NCBI RefSeq assembly: GCF_017573465.1
Contig: NZ_JAGEPF010000016.1
Coordinates: 202,774-266,773, forward strand
Origin: Actinomadura violacea
Lineage (GTDB): Bacteria; Actinomycetota; Actinomycetes; Streptosporangiales; Streptosporangiaceae
Length of the DNA: 64,000 nt
Direction: 5' to 3'
Made by a program: the position numbers and the translations under genes. Shown piece by piece: positions 50,834 to 59,299 of this stretch. The notes beneath the pieces were generated by a model. It had not been told where the DNA came from and searched no databases. It was given only the letters and a program-made list of their open reading frames with translations. Position 1 is the first letter of the stretch, and each line of letters starts with the position of its first letter.

Positions 50834-53800
50834 GGTTGCGGGGTCCGGGCGCGCCAGGCCAGCGCGGCGGCGCGGGCGAGATGCAGGCCCTGCCGTTCCG
50901 CGGGCCGGTTGGGTCCGATCGCGCGGATGTGGTGCATGTGCAGCAGGGACGCCAGCACCTGGTCCAGATCGGTGTCGGCGGGGAGGGCGCGGCGGTAGGC
51001 GGTGAGGGCGGTGCGGCGCGCTTCCCACAGCGGTGTCGCCGTCTGCTCGGCGGGCAGCGGCCGGGCGCCGGTCGCCAGGGCGACGGCATCGGCGCGGGTG
51101 TCCCTTCCGGGGGGTTCGTCGGGTGCGGCGGTCGGGCGGTTGATCAGCCAGTTCATGCCGGACTGGGTGTCGCCGGTGAACGCCGCGGCGATCGCCGTGA
51201 TGTTCGCTGCGGCCAGCGCCGGCGGTTCCGCCGTTCCGGGCGGGAGGGCGAGTTGGGCTTGGACGAGGACGGAGTCGGCGACGAACACCCGCTCGGCGGC
51301 CTCCATCGCCCGGCCGGCGCCGTACCGGCCGACCTCGGGCTGGTAGGTGTCCAGCTGCAGCCGCCGCGCCAGCCCGCGGCGGCGCAGCACGTCCGCCCAT
51401 GACCCGATCGCGGCGGCCGCTGCCCCGTAGGCGCGCTGGTCGCCGACGCGGACCCGTATCCGGAGGTGGTCGGGGTCGGCGGGGTCGCGGTAGCGCAGCC
51501 ACCACACCGGCACCGCCTCGCGCTCACCGTCGCGCAACTCGCCCAGGTCGGTCAGGTCGGTCAGGAGGCATGGAAGGTGCTCGGCGAGGATGACCGTCTG
51601 CAGGTCGGGCGGCACGTACAGCCGCGCCGACAGCCACCGGGTGCCCGCCGCGCCGGGGAGCTGCCCGGCGGTGTTGGTGAGCGGAACGAGCCGGCCGCGC
51701 CGCAGTGGGGACGGCGCCGGCGGGCGGGTCGACAGCATCGGGACCGCGACCTGGTGGGGGTGGCCGTCAAGCCACCCGTCACCGGCCGGATCCGCGGCCT
51801 CCACCAGCTGCGCGTGCCCGGTCCGGGCGAGTTCCCGGCGCAGGATCACCGTGTGGGTGGGTTCGTCCAGGTCCAGGCGCAGCACCCGATCGTCCTCGCG
51901 GAGCTCCACTGTCTGCGGCGCCCGCCAGCGGCACCGCCACCGCTCCAGCGCCCCACGGAAGTCCTCCCAATCGGCGTCGGGGGCGGGCAAGTCGGCGGCG
52001 GTGATGCGCCACCGCGCGGCCGCCAGGACGCTGCGGCGGTAGCGGACGCGCGGCAGGTAGGGCAGTTCGGCCGCAGGCCCCCAGTCGAACTCGGTGAGGG
52101 TGGCGGCGCGGCCGCGCACCAGCGCGACCAGGAACCGCGCGAGCGGTGGGGGCTGCTTGTCCAGCCGCAGCGCGTGGAAGACGTGCGGCTCGACGACCTT
52201 GCCCAGCCGCGGCGCGACCAGGTACAGCTGGTCGAAGTCGGCGGTGACCGCCAGGTCCTGAACGCCGAGGATGCGGGCGTCGGCGTCGGGCCGGTGCTCG
52301 CCGAGCGGGATCAGGTGCGGTAGGAACTGGCTGGTGGAGGCAATGTTGTCGGCGTGCGGGTAGGCCATCGGGGTCGATACCTGCGCGGCGATGGCGCCGT
52401 CGACCATGGTGGGCACGGCGGCGAACACCGCGCCCAGCGGTGAGCCGGCGCGGACGAACCGGCCGGTCATCGTCCCGGCGGCGCGCGCTGGCGCGACGGT
52501 GAGGGTGTACTCCCCGCGATCGAGCGCGGCGCGGCCGGTCGCATGGATGCGGGCGGTCAACTCCACGTGCGCCGGGATCCGCACCTGGTCCATGTCGGCG
52601 CCGAGCGCGCTGATCGCCGCGTCGTCCAGGACCACCTCGCCGGTTCCGCCCATGACCGCGCGGTGAGCGAGGGCGAGCAGTGCGGCGTCGCGACCGACCG
52701 GCCGGCTCTGGGCCGCTACGGATGCGGGCGGCTCGGGCAGCGGCGAGCCCGGGTACCCGCCGGGGAGACCAAGGCCGGTGCCCGGGTCGAGGACGTCGGC
52801 GAGAGGCACCAGCGTGCCGGTGCCGTAGTGGTCGAGGAACGCCTCGTGGTACTGCCGCCAGGCTGCGAACCCGCCGGGCTGAGGCGTCAGACGGATGAGC
52901 GCCGACGCGGCGGCCGCCATCTCGCGGGAGATGCTGTCGGGCAGCCGAACACGGCAGTCCAACCGCAGCTCCACCATCAGCGGGCTCCGGCCCGCCGCCG
53001 ACAGGCCCCGGATCCGCTTCTCGATCGCGGCGCGCTCTCCCGCATCCCGCGGTCCAGCCGGATCGGCGCCGTTGTGCCGGGCGAGGTCGGTGCCGATCTC
53101 CTCCATCTCGGCCAGGACGCCGGCGACGGCATCGACATCGCCGGCGTGCACACGGCGCAGCTGGGCGACCAGATAACCGAGCGGATCGGCGACGGTGGCG
53201 GGTGGCCGCAGCGCCGTCACCAGCACCCGCTGCTCGACCAGCTCGGCCAGCATGCCGGTCACGGTCGACGGCGCGACCCTCGGAAACTCCTCGGAGAGCT
53301 GGGCGGCAAGGTCGGCGAACGGCACGGGCGTGCGGGCCAGTGCCTCGACGGCGCTGATGACGCAGGTATGGCGGATCTCGACTCGGCCCGCGCCGGAGGG
53401 GACCGACAGCCGGTCGCCGTGGGCCTGGCGCAGCGTGCTGATGACGACCGGCAGCCGCTCCAGCAGCGCCGGGCACCGCTCCAGCCCGGTGATGATGTCG
53501 TTGAGCCACTCGGCGTCGGGGCGGGCGAGCACGCGGTGCCCGCTGCCCCACCGCACGTCGGCGCACCGGCCAAAGTCGACGTCGGCGACGCCAGCGAACA
53601 GCCCGAACGGTGTCGGCCTCGACGCCTCGCGCAGCAGGTACCGGGTCACCGACACCACGGCGCGGCGGATCTGCCGGGGCGGCACCTCCTTGCCGGCGAG
53701 GATCTCTTCGACCCGCCGGGTGAGCGATGGGCTGGCGCAGCCGATGGCCTCGGCGGTGGCGCCCGTCCACGCCTTTCTCAGCCACGCCGCCCACCCGTCC

Positions 53801-53916
53801 GGGTCGGCGGCACCGGTCAGGTCGGGCCAGCCGAGCGGCAACGCCTGGGCGCGGCTGCGGACCGCTCGGAGCAGCCCGCCGGGCGCGGGCCGGTACAGCG
53901 GGTCGGGGTTGGTCAT
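50830..53916 (-). CDS. Class I lanthipeptide dehydratase (LanB), full length
   Basis: 1028 residues with GGGAGGA before the ATG. The N-terminal about 700 residues are the tRNA-dependent glutamylation domain (VSVTRYLLREASRPTPFGLF AGV, FLPHLIPLGEHRPD, ATLTEFDWGPAAELPYLPR), and the last about 270 the elimination domain (GTRWLSARLYVPPDLQTVIL, VWWLRYRDPADPDHLRIRVR). Both halves are in one chain, unlike split dehydratases. It dehydrates Ser and Thr of the precursor. Upstream is the precursor, separated by the hairpin at 53951-53983. Confidence 0.9.
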   Translation of the reverse strand: MTNPDPLYRPAPGGLLRAVRSRAQALPLGWPDLTGAADPDGWAAWLRKAWTGATAEAIGCASPSLTRRVEEILAGKEVPPRQIRRAVVSVTRYLLREASRPTPFGLFAGVADVDFGRCADVRWGSGHRVLARPDAEWLNDIITGLERCPALLERLPVVISTLRQAHGDRLSVPSGAGRVEIRHTCVISAVEALARTPVPFADLAAQLSEEFPRVAPSTVTGMLAELVEQRVLVTALRPPATVADPLGYLVAQLRRVHAGDVDAVAGVLAEMEEIGTDLARHNGADPAGPRDAGERAAIEKRIRGLSAAGRSPLMVELRLDCRVRLPDSISREMAAAASALIRLTPQPGGFAAWRQYHEAFLDHYGTGTLVPLADVLDPGTGLGLPGGYPGSPLPEPPASVAAQSRPVGRDAALLALAHRAVMGGTGEVVLDDAAISALGADMDQVRIPAHVELTARIHATGRAALDRGEYTLTVAPARAAGTMTGRFVRAGSPLGAVFAAVPTMVDGAIAAQVSTPMAYPHADNIASTSQFLPHLIPLGEHRPDADARILGVQDLAVTADFDQLYLVAPRLGKVVEPHVFHALRLDKQPPPLARFLVALVRGRAATLTEFDWGPAAELPYLPRVRYRRSVLAAARWRITAADLPAPDADWEDFRGALERWRCRWRAPQTVELREDDRVLRLDLDEPTHTVILRRELARTGHAQLVEAADPAGDGWLDGHPHQVAVPMLSTRPPAPSPLRRGRLVPLTNTAGQLPGAAGTRWLSARLYVPPDLQTVILAEHLPCLLTDLTDLGELRDGEREAVPVWWLRYRDPADPDHLRIRVRVGDQRAYGAAAAAIGSWADVLRRRGLARRLQLDTYQPEVGRYGAGRAMEAAERVFVADSVLVQAQLALPPGTAEPPALAAANITAIAAAFTGDTQSGMNWLINRPTAAPDEPPGRDTRADAVALATGARPLPAEQTATPLWEARRTALTAYRRALPADTDLDQVLASLLHMHHIRAIGPNRPAERQGLHLARAAALAWRARTPQP

Positions 53917-53950
53917 GCCGTCCTCCCAATCGGTGCGACTCGGCGGCGGG

Positions 53951-53983
53951 CCTGGGGGCGGGCCATGCCGACCCGCCCCCAGG
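53951..53983 (-). terminator. 12-bp-stem hairpin between precursor and LanB
   Basis: CCTGGGGGCGGG and CCCGCCCCCAGG are exact complements over nine bases. It lies just after the precursor stop, so partial termination would give more precursor than enzyme, a frequent arrangement in RiPP operons. Confidence 0.7.
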
Positions 53984-53994
53984 AGGGTGTGCGA

Positions 53995-54168
53995 TCAGAC
54001 CGCGCTGTTGCAGGAGCTGTCGCAGGTGGCCGGGCAGCCGTTGCTGGTGTCGCACGGCACCTGGCCGGCGGGCCGGGACGCGTCGTCCTGGACGACGCGG
54101 ACGTCCAGGATGAAGCCGTCGGCGGCGTCGTCGGCGGGGCGGGCGGGGAGGGTGCTGTCGAGGCGCAT
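53995..54168 (-). CDS. FxLD-family lanthipeptide precursor
   Basis: 57 residues, with AGAGGAG before the ATG. The leader carries DGFILDVRVVQD, the FxLD motif (F19, L21, D22) that names the family. The core after residue about 33 is PAGQVPCDTSNGCPATCDSS then CNSAV: four Cys (39, 45, 49, 53) and Thr/Ser at 41, 42, 48, 51, 52 and 55 that could be dehydrated. The ring pattern cannot be read from sequence. Divergent from the regulator at 54384. Confidence 0.85.
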   Translation of the reverse strand: MRLDSTLPARPADDAADGFILDVRVVQDDASRPAGQVPCDTSNGCPATCDSSCNSAV

Positions 54169-54383
54169 CAGCGTCTCCTCTCAGGTCTGGCGGGGCCTCG
54201 GGTTCGGCCTCGCCTGGGTGCCTCCACGGTCACCGCGGCGCAGGAGCCAGCCAAGGGTTAAGGCGTTGCCCCGAGTTGCTTTCCGGTTGCTTCGGGTTGC
54301 CTTCTCGCAGGACAGGCTTGGCGGCAGGGCCCGTTTCTCGGAGACTCGAAGTGTCCGGGCATCCGGTATCCGGGAGGCGTCCA
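54169..54383. promoter_or_regulatory. Divergent promoter region of the lanthipeptide cluster
   Basis: About 215 bases between the precursor and the regulator. No good sigma-70-like pair stands out; several short GC-rich dyads only. Both transcripts must start here. Confidence 0.4.
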
Positions 54384-55742
54384 ATGACGGCCGCGACACT
54401 CTGGGATCATCCGCTGTCGGCGCTGCTGGCGCACAACAACCTGACCGCAGCCGCTTACCTGCGGCGGGTGGCCGACCAGCACCGCGCCCTCGGTTATGGG
54501 GGGATGGCCGTCCGAAAGGAGAAGCTGACCAGGTGGAAGCGGCACCCGCCCGGACGGCCCGCGCAGCTCGCCATCGCGCGCTTACACGGCATCCCGCCGG
54601 TCGAGGTCGACCGGCTCGGCTGGCCCGACTTCCTAATGCTGGCGTTCCCTCGCGACGGGGCTGTGCTGGAGTCGGAGTGGACTCCGGCGGGTACGTTGCA
54701 TCTGCTGACCGATATGGGAGGGTCTGTGGACCTGGACCGTCGAGGCTTTCTCGTCGTCACCGCCAGCGCCCTGGCCGCCTCCGTTGCGCAGTGGGTCACG
54801 GCCGCGCCGGCAGTCGCGGTCGGCGACCGGGGCCGACGCGTCGGAGCCGAAGCTCCTGAACTGTTCGACGCTCGACTGCACGCGCTGCGGCACCTGGACG
54901 ACATCGTGGGCGCAGGGCAGGTCTACACCGCGGCGTTGGTCGAGCTCCGCCTGATCACCGATCTGCTGCGCAACGCCTCCTACTCCGAGGAGGTTGGCCG
55001 GCGGCTGTTCAGCTGCGCCGCCGAAGCCGCCCGGCTGGCCGGCTGGTGCGCCTACGACGCCGGCCGCATCGCCCAAGCCGAGCAGCATTTCCTGACCGGC
55101 CTACGGGCGTCGGGTTCGGCCGCCGACCCCACCAGCGGCGCCGTCATCCTCGCCTTCTGGGCGAACCTCCGCTACGCCAAGGGCGACGCGCGCGGCGCAC
55201 TCCACCTGGTCGACAGCGCACTCGACGACCACCGAAAGATCACCTCGCCGCGCGTAACAGCGATGCTGCACGCCCGCGCGGCCCGCGCGCATTCCAAGGC
55301 AGAGGAACCGACCAGCGCATGGCGGCGGGTCGACGCCGCCTTCGCGGCCTACGCCTCCGCTCCGCCGTCGGACGAGGACCTGCCGTCCATGACGTGGATC
55401 ACCCACGGTGAGCTGCACCAGGTCGCCGCCAGCTCCGCGCTCAGCTTGAACGAGCCGCGGCGGGCGCTCGAACACTTCACAGCGGCCGTCACCCACACCG
55501 ACCAGTACGACACCCAGCGAGAGACCCGCGGCACCGCGATCTACCTCGCCCGGCAGGCCGAAGCGCACCTCCTGCTCGATGACGTGGACGCCGCAGTCGA
55601 CGTCGGACACAAAGTCGTCAAGCTGATGGGCGGGGTCGACTCCGCGCGAGCGTCCGACACCCTCGATGATCTACGTGAGGGCCTGAGCGGGCACAAGCAC
55701 ATCCCCATCGTCCGCAACTTCCTGGACTACGTCGCCGCCTAA
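54384..55742 (+). CDS. HTH/TPR transcriptional regulator of the lanthipeptide cluster
   Basis: 452 residues from the ATG at 54384 (GGGAGGCG upstream). Residues about 1-85 (LSALLAHNNLTAAAYLRRVA, KEKLTRWKRHPPGRPAQLAI, ARLHGIPPVEVDRLGWPDFL) form an XRE-like DNA-binding region; residues about 150-440 are TPR-like helical repeats (GRIAQAEQHFLTGLRASGSA, RGALHLVDSALDDHRKI, EPRRALEHFTAAVTHTDQYD). Such HTH-TPR proteins are often beside RiPP clusters in Streptomyces relatives and probably control precursor expression. Confidence 0.75.
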   Translation: MTAATLWDHPLSALLAHNNLTAAAYLRRVADQHRALGYGGMAVRKEKLTRWKRHPPGRPAQLAIARLHGIPPVEVDRLGWPDFLMLAFPRDGAVLESEWTPAGTLHLLTDMGGSVDLDRRGFLVVTASALAASVAQWVTAAPAVAVGDRGRRVGAEAPELFDARLHALRHLDDIVGAGQVYTAALVELRLITDLLRNASYSEEVGRRLFSCAAEAARLAGWCAYDAGRIAQAEQHFLTGLRASGSAADPTSGAVILAFWANLRYAKGDARGALHLVDSALDDHRKITSPRVTAMLHARAARAHSKAEEPTSAWRRVDAAFAAYASAPPSDEDLPSMTWITHGELHQVAASSALSLNEPRRALEHFTAAVTHTDQYDTQRETRGTAIYLARQAEAHLLLDDVDAAVDVGHKVVKLMGGVDSARASDTLDDLREGLSGHKHIPIVRNFLDYVAA

Positions 55743-56030
55743 GCGTTCTTCGAGCGCTGCCGCCAGTAGAGCGGTCAGCGCGGGGATACAGCTGCCTTCG
55801 GCCTTGAGGTGCTCGACTTGGCCAGGCCGAGCGGTTTTGTGACGCCCAGCGATGGTTGGCGGATGATCTTTCTACGGGCTCGCCTTTCCCGTGGGTTTCC
55901 GGAGATCGTTGGCGAGTTCACCCAGGGTTCGTTGGCGAGGCCGGCGTGATGAATCTCTGCGGCCTGCGGGACATACCACTATCTTGACCGCTCAGTTACA
56001 TATGGTCACTGTGCGTTGTATTTCTTGGGT
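55743..56030. other. Intergenic region with possible transposon left end
   Basis: About 290 bases before the TnsA gene, less GC-rich than its surroundings. It contains three copies of GTTGGCG (55855, 55908, 55931), all in the same orientation; the last two share TCGTTGGCGAG. A TGTGACGCC beginning at 55838 could be the terminal TGT of a Tn7-type end, 17 bases before the first copy. No matching right end was found. Confidence 0.4.
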
Positions 56031-56894
56031 ATGTCATCTGCTGACGGGGTGAGTTGTGCAGGTGTGATCCGTTCGGATGAGTGCCGTTGGACGGATCTGC
56101 TTGCTGATCAGTACGTGGTGGCGGATCGCGACCGGCTGGTGCTGGATCAGAGGTCGGGCTGGGCTCGGCGGTGGCTGGTGACGTGGCGGGTGTCCGGTGG
56201 GCAGGTCGTGTGCCCGGTGCAGGATATGGGCGGGTTCCCGTTGACGGGGTGCGAACCGGTGCGGGCGTTCTCCTGGCGGACTACCCAGCGGCATCGGCCG
56301 GGCTTGGCATTCTTGGTGAGTACCGGTCGACACCACGGTTTCGAGAGCATCGCCGAGCAGCGGTTGCTGCTGGTGATGGATTTTGCCGCCGATGTGGTGG
56401 ATGTGCTGTCTCAGCCGTTGCGGTTGCGGTTCTTGTGTACGGGTGGTTCCGCTGAGCATGTTCCCGATTTCCTGGTGGTCGCCCGCGAGACTGATCGCGA
56501 GGTCGTGTGGCTGGTCGATGTGCGTCCTGTCGGCCGGGTCGGTGAGGGGGATCGGGTTCGGTTCGCCGCGTCGGCGGAGGCGGCGTTGGTCTGCGGGTGG
56601 CGGTATGTGGTGGTGTGCGGGTGGCGGCCGCAGGTGTGGGCGTCGGTGGAGGCGTTGTCGGCGCAGCGCCGTGAGCTGACCGATCCGTTGGGGATCGCCG
56701 AGGAGCTGCTGGCGGCGGTGGCGGATGGTCCGGCGCCGTTGGCTCAGGTGGTGACGGCGGCGAGGTACCCGGCGCTGGGGCGGGCGCATCTGTTGCATCT
56801 GTTGTGGCGTCGCCGGTTGGGGACTGACCTGGCCCGGCCGTTGGGGGACCGGGCGCTGGTGTGGGCCGGGCGAGCGGGCGGGTGCTCGTTGTGA
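56031..56894 (+). CDS. tnsA: TnsA-like endonuclease subunit of a heteromeric transposase
   Basis: 287 residues from ATG at 56031; a TTG at 56016 is possible. FESIAEQRLLLVMDFAADVV (E105), HVPDFLV (D146), WLVDVRP (D163, R165) correspond to the E...PD...(D/E)xK core of TnsA, with Arg in place of the last Lys. The C-terminal half (LLAAVADGPAPLAQVVTAAR, HLLHLLWRRRLGTDL) is a winged-helix-like binding region, present in TnsA. In Tn7 it cuts the 5' ends while TnsB cuts the 3' ends. Codons end more often in T/G than in the phage genes. Overlaps tnsB by GTGA. Confidence 0.8.
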   Translation: MSSADGVSCAGVIRSDECRWTDLLADQYVVADRDRLVLDQRSGWARRWLVTWRVSGGQVVCPVQDMGGFPLTGCEPVRAFSWRTTQRHRPGLAFLVSTGRHHGFESIAEQRLLLVMDFAADVVDVLSQPLRLRFLCTGGSAEHVPDFLVVARETDREVVWLVDVRPVGRVGEGDRVRFAASAEAALVCGWRYVVVCGWRPQVWASVEALSAQRRELTDPLGIAEELLAAVADGPAPLAQVVTAARYPALGRAHLLHLLWRRRLGTDLARPLGDRALVWAGRAGGCSL

Positions 56895-59299
56895 GCGGGC
56901 TGTTGGAGTTGGCCGAGGGCACAGTGGTGGTGGTGGCTGGGCAGGAGTGGGTGGTGAGTCTGTTGGAACCGCACACGGGCCGTGTCCGGCTGCGCCGCCG
57001 GGATGGTGGTCTTGGCGGGGCGGGTTCGGCGGAGATGTCCACGACGGTTGCGGCGCTGGTCAATCATCCGGACTGCCGTGCCTGTCCGCCGACCTCGGCG
57101 GGGTGGGACGCGGGCCGGGGTGTGCAGCCGGCCGGGTTGGAGGATTTGACCGATCATCAGCGTGCGGTGGTGCGGTTGCGGTTCGCGCATCTGATGGAGG
57201 TGGAGACCGGGTATCGCAGCGGGTCGGCGCTTGCGGCGTTGCCGGGTGAGCCGCGGCCCGGGTTCGACCCGGGATGCTGCACGCTGCAGGATCGGCGCCG
57301 GGCCAAGGTCGCCGAGTTGAGGGGGTTGGGTGAGCAGGAGGCTGCTCATCTGGGGTTGAACCGGGTGTCGCTGCGGACGTTGGAGCGGTGGGCGGCGCGG
57401 TGTCGGCGGCTGGGGGTGTTCGGCTGCGCGAACGGCAGCTGGGTGCGGCGGCGGGGCGGACATCCGAGCGTGGGCGAGGATGTGCGGGAGGCGATCTTCG
57501 CAGTCCGGCAGGAGACCTTGCATCGCTCGCGGGTCAGCATGAAGACCCGGGAGCGGCTGATCCACCAGTACGTCCGGGAGCGGTTCGGGCCGCAGGTGGC
57601 GGTGCCGTGTTCGGAGACGCTGCGGTTGGTGTGGCTGGAGTGGTTCGGGCGCGGCGGCGCCCGGCAGCGGTATGAGCGCTCGGCGGCCCGGGTGCGCTAT
57701 TGCGGTGAGCATGTGGTGGTGCACCGGCCGGGTCAGGTGGTGGCGCTGGACACCACGCAGCTGGCGGTGCTGGTGCGTGAGGAGGTCTTCGGTGAGCCGG
57801 CCGCGGTGACGTTGACGCTGGCGTTGGACGTGTACACCCATTCGCTGGTGGCGTTCCGGCTGACACTGGTGTCGGATACCGCGACGGATGTGGCGATGGT
57901 GCTGCGCGATGTGATGATGCCGTTGCCGCTGCGGGAGGGCTGGGGAGAGGAGATGGAGTGGCCCTATCCGGGCGTTCCGGCGGCGGTGGTGGCCGAGTTC
58001 GCCGGCCACCGGGTGGCCGGCTTGCCGTTCTTCACGCCCGAGACGGTGACCACCGACCACGGCGCGGTGTACAAGAACCACCAGCTGGTGGAGGTTCAGC
58101 GGGTGTTGGGCGCCAACATCCTTCCGGCGCGGGTGTTGCGGCCGGTCGACAAGGCCGCGTGCGAGCGGGCGTTCGCGGCGATCCAGTCGCTGCTGCTAGA
58201 GCTGCTGCCGGGATTTCGGGGCGTCGACGTCGCCGACCGGGGCGCCGACCCCGAAGGCGATGCGGTGCTGACCATCACAGAGATGGAGCATCTGATCGCC
58301 ACATGGATCGTGAAGGTGTGGCAGAACCGTGAGCTCGGTGAGCATGCGCCGGCGTGGGATCCGGGCGGGCGCAACAGCCCGAACACGCTGTTCGCCGTCG
58401 CGATGGGCCAGGGCGGGTTCAGCATGCAGATCCCCGACCCGCAGTTGTTCTACCAGCTGCTGCCGGCGCACCGGTTGAAGATCCACGGCGGGCGCGGCGT
58501 GAAGGTGAAGGGGCTGTGGTACGACGGGCAGGCCCTTGATCCTTACCGGGACGGGCCGTCGCAGCGGGGCGGTCGGTTCGGCGGGAGCTGGGTGGTGCGC
58601 CGGGATCCGCGTGATCGCCGCTATGCCTATTTCCAGGATCCGGGGACCGGGCAGTGGCACACCCTGCGGTGGAACGGGCTCGCGCCGGACGGCGAGGTCC
58701 CCGCGTTCGGCGACGCCCGCGTCGTTGACCTGCTGCGCGCTGTCAAAGCACGCGGGCTGGCGCCGCGTTCGGACGCCGAGCTGCTGCCGCTGCTGCTGGA
58801 GTTGATCGGTGGCCACATTCCGGTCGCGTCGTGGCCGACCCAGATGTCCAAGAACCAACGCCGAGCGCACGCCCGCGAGGCAGCGCAGGGCCGAGCGGCC
58901 GACAGCGACCGGCCCGCCGCGTCCACACTGGCCGACGTCTCGCCCGGTGACCGAGCTGCTGGTGACGGGCCTGATGGTCACCGGACCGGTGGTGACGGGG
59001 CTGTGGAGATACGGCGTGTCCGCCGGGACGTTCAGGCGGTGGAGGCGGTGGACGCCGACCGCAGGCGGCGGCGCGAGCAGGTGATGGCGGGTCGAAGGGT
59101 GACACCGCCGCCCCGGCTGGGAGAGACGCTGCGGCGCTCCAGCCCGTTTCGGTTGCCCGCCGGCGAGCACGACACCGGCCAGCACGGCACCGGCGAGCAC
59201 GACGGCAGCGGTTCGGGTGTCAGCCGCGGCGGCGATCCGAGCGGCGATGGTGCCGTTGATCAAGAGTCTGGCCGAGGTGATGGGCGGCAAGCCCGATGA
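56891..59299 (+). CDS. tnsB: TnsB-like DDE transposase
   Basis: 802 residues from the GTG at 56891 that overlaps the TnsA stop. After an N-terminal DNA-binding part with an HTH (GLNRVSLRTLERWAARCRRL), the integrase core shows D287 (VALDTTQL), D389 (TTDHGAVY) and E425 (KAACERAF), a D-x101-D-x35-E spacing as in TnsB/MuA. It is followed by a Mu-transposase C-like region (residues about 520-640) and a Ser/Gly-rich tail with THDGSG-type repeats. It joins the 3' ends to the target. Confidence 0.85.
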   Translation: MSGLLELAEGTVVVVAGQEWVVSLLEPHTGRVRLRRRDGGLGGAGSAEMSTTVAALVNHPDCRACPPTSAGWDAGRGVQPAGLEDLTDHQRAVVRLRFAHLMEVETGYRSGSALAALPGEPRPGFDPGCCTLQDRRRAKVAELRGLGEQEAAHLGLNRVSLRTLERWAARCRRLGVFGCANGSWVRRRGGHPSVGEDVREAIFAVRQETLHRSRVSMKTRERLIHQYVRERFGPQVAVPCSETLRLVWLEWFGRGGARQRYERSAARVRYCGEHVVVHRPGQVVALDTTQLAVLVREEVFGEPAAVTLTLALDVYTHSLVAFRLTLVSDTATDVAMVLRDVMMPLPLREGWGEEMEWPYPGVPAAVVAEFAGHRVAGLPFFTPETVTTDHGAVYKNHQLVEVQRVLGANILPARVLRPVDKAACERAFAAIQSLLLELLPGFRGVDVADRGADPEGDAVLTITEMEHLIATWIVKVWQNRELGEHAPAWDPGGRNSPNTLFAVAMGQGGFSMQIPDPQLFYQLLPAHRLKIHGGRGVKVKGLWYDGQALDPYRDGPSQRGGRFGGSWVVRRDPRDRRYAYFQDPGTGQWHTLRWNGLAPDGEVPAFGDARVVDLLRAVKARGLAPRSDAELLPLLLELIGGHIPVASWPTQMSKNQRRAHAREAAQGRAADSDRPAASTLADVSPGDRAAGDGPDGHRTGGDGAVEIRRVRRDVQAVEAVDADRRRRREQVMAGRRVTPPPRLGETLRRSSPFRLPAGEHDTGQHGTGEHDGSGSGVSRGGDPSGDGAVDQESGRGDGRQAR

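Noticed and set aside
51779..54055. 758-codon minus-strand frame offset from LanB
   Set aside because: Arg/Pro/Ala-rich shadow of the LanB reading frame on the same strand.
56034..56798. 254-codon minus-strand frame under tnsA
   Set aside because: His/Pro/Arg-rich antisense product; the plus strand has the TnsA motifs.
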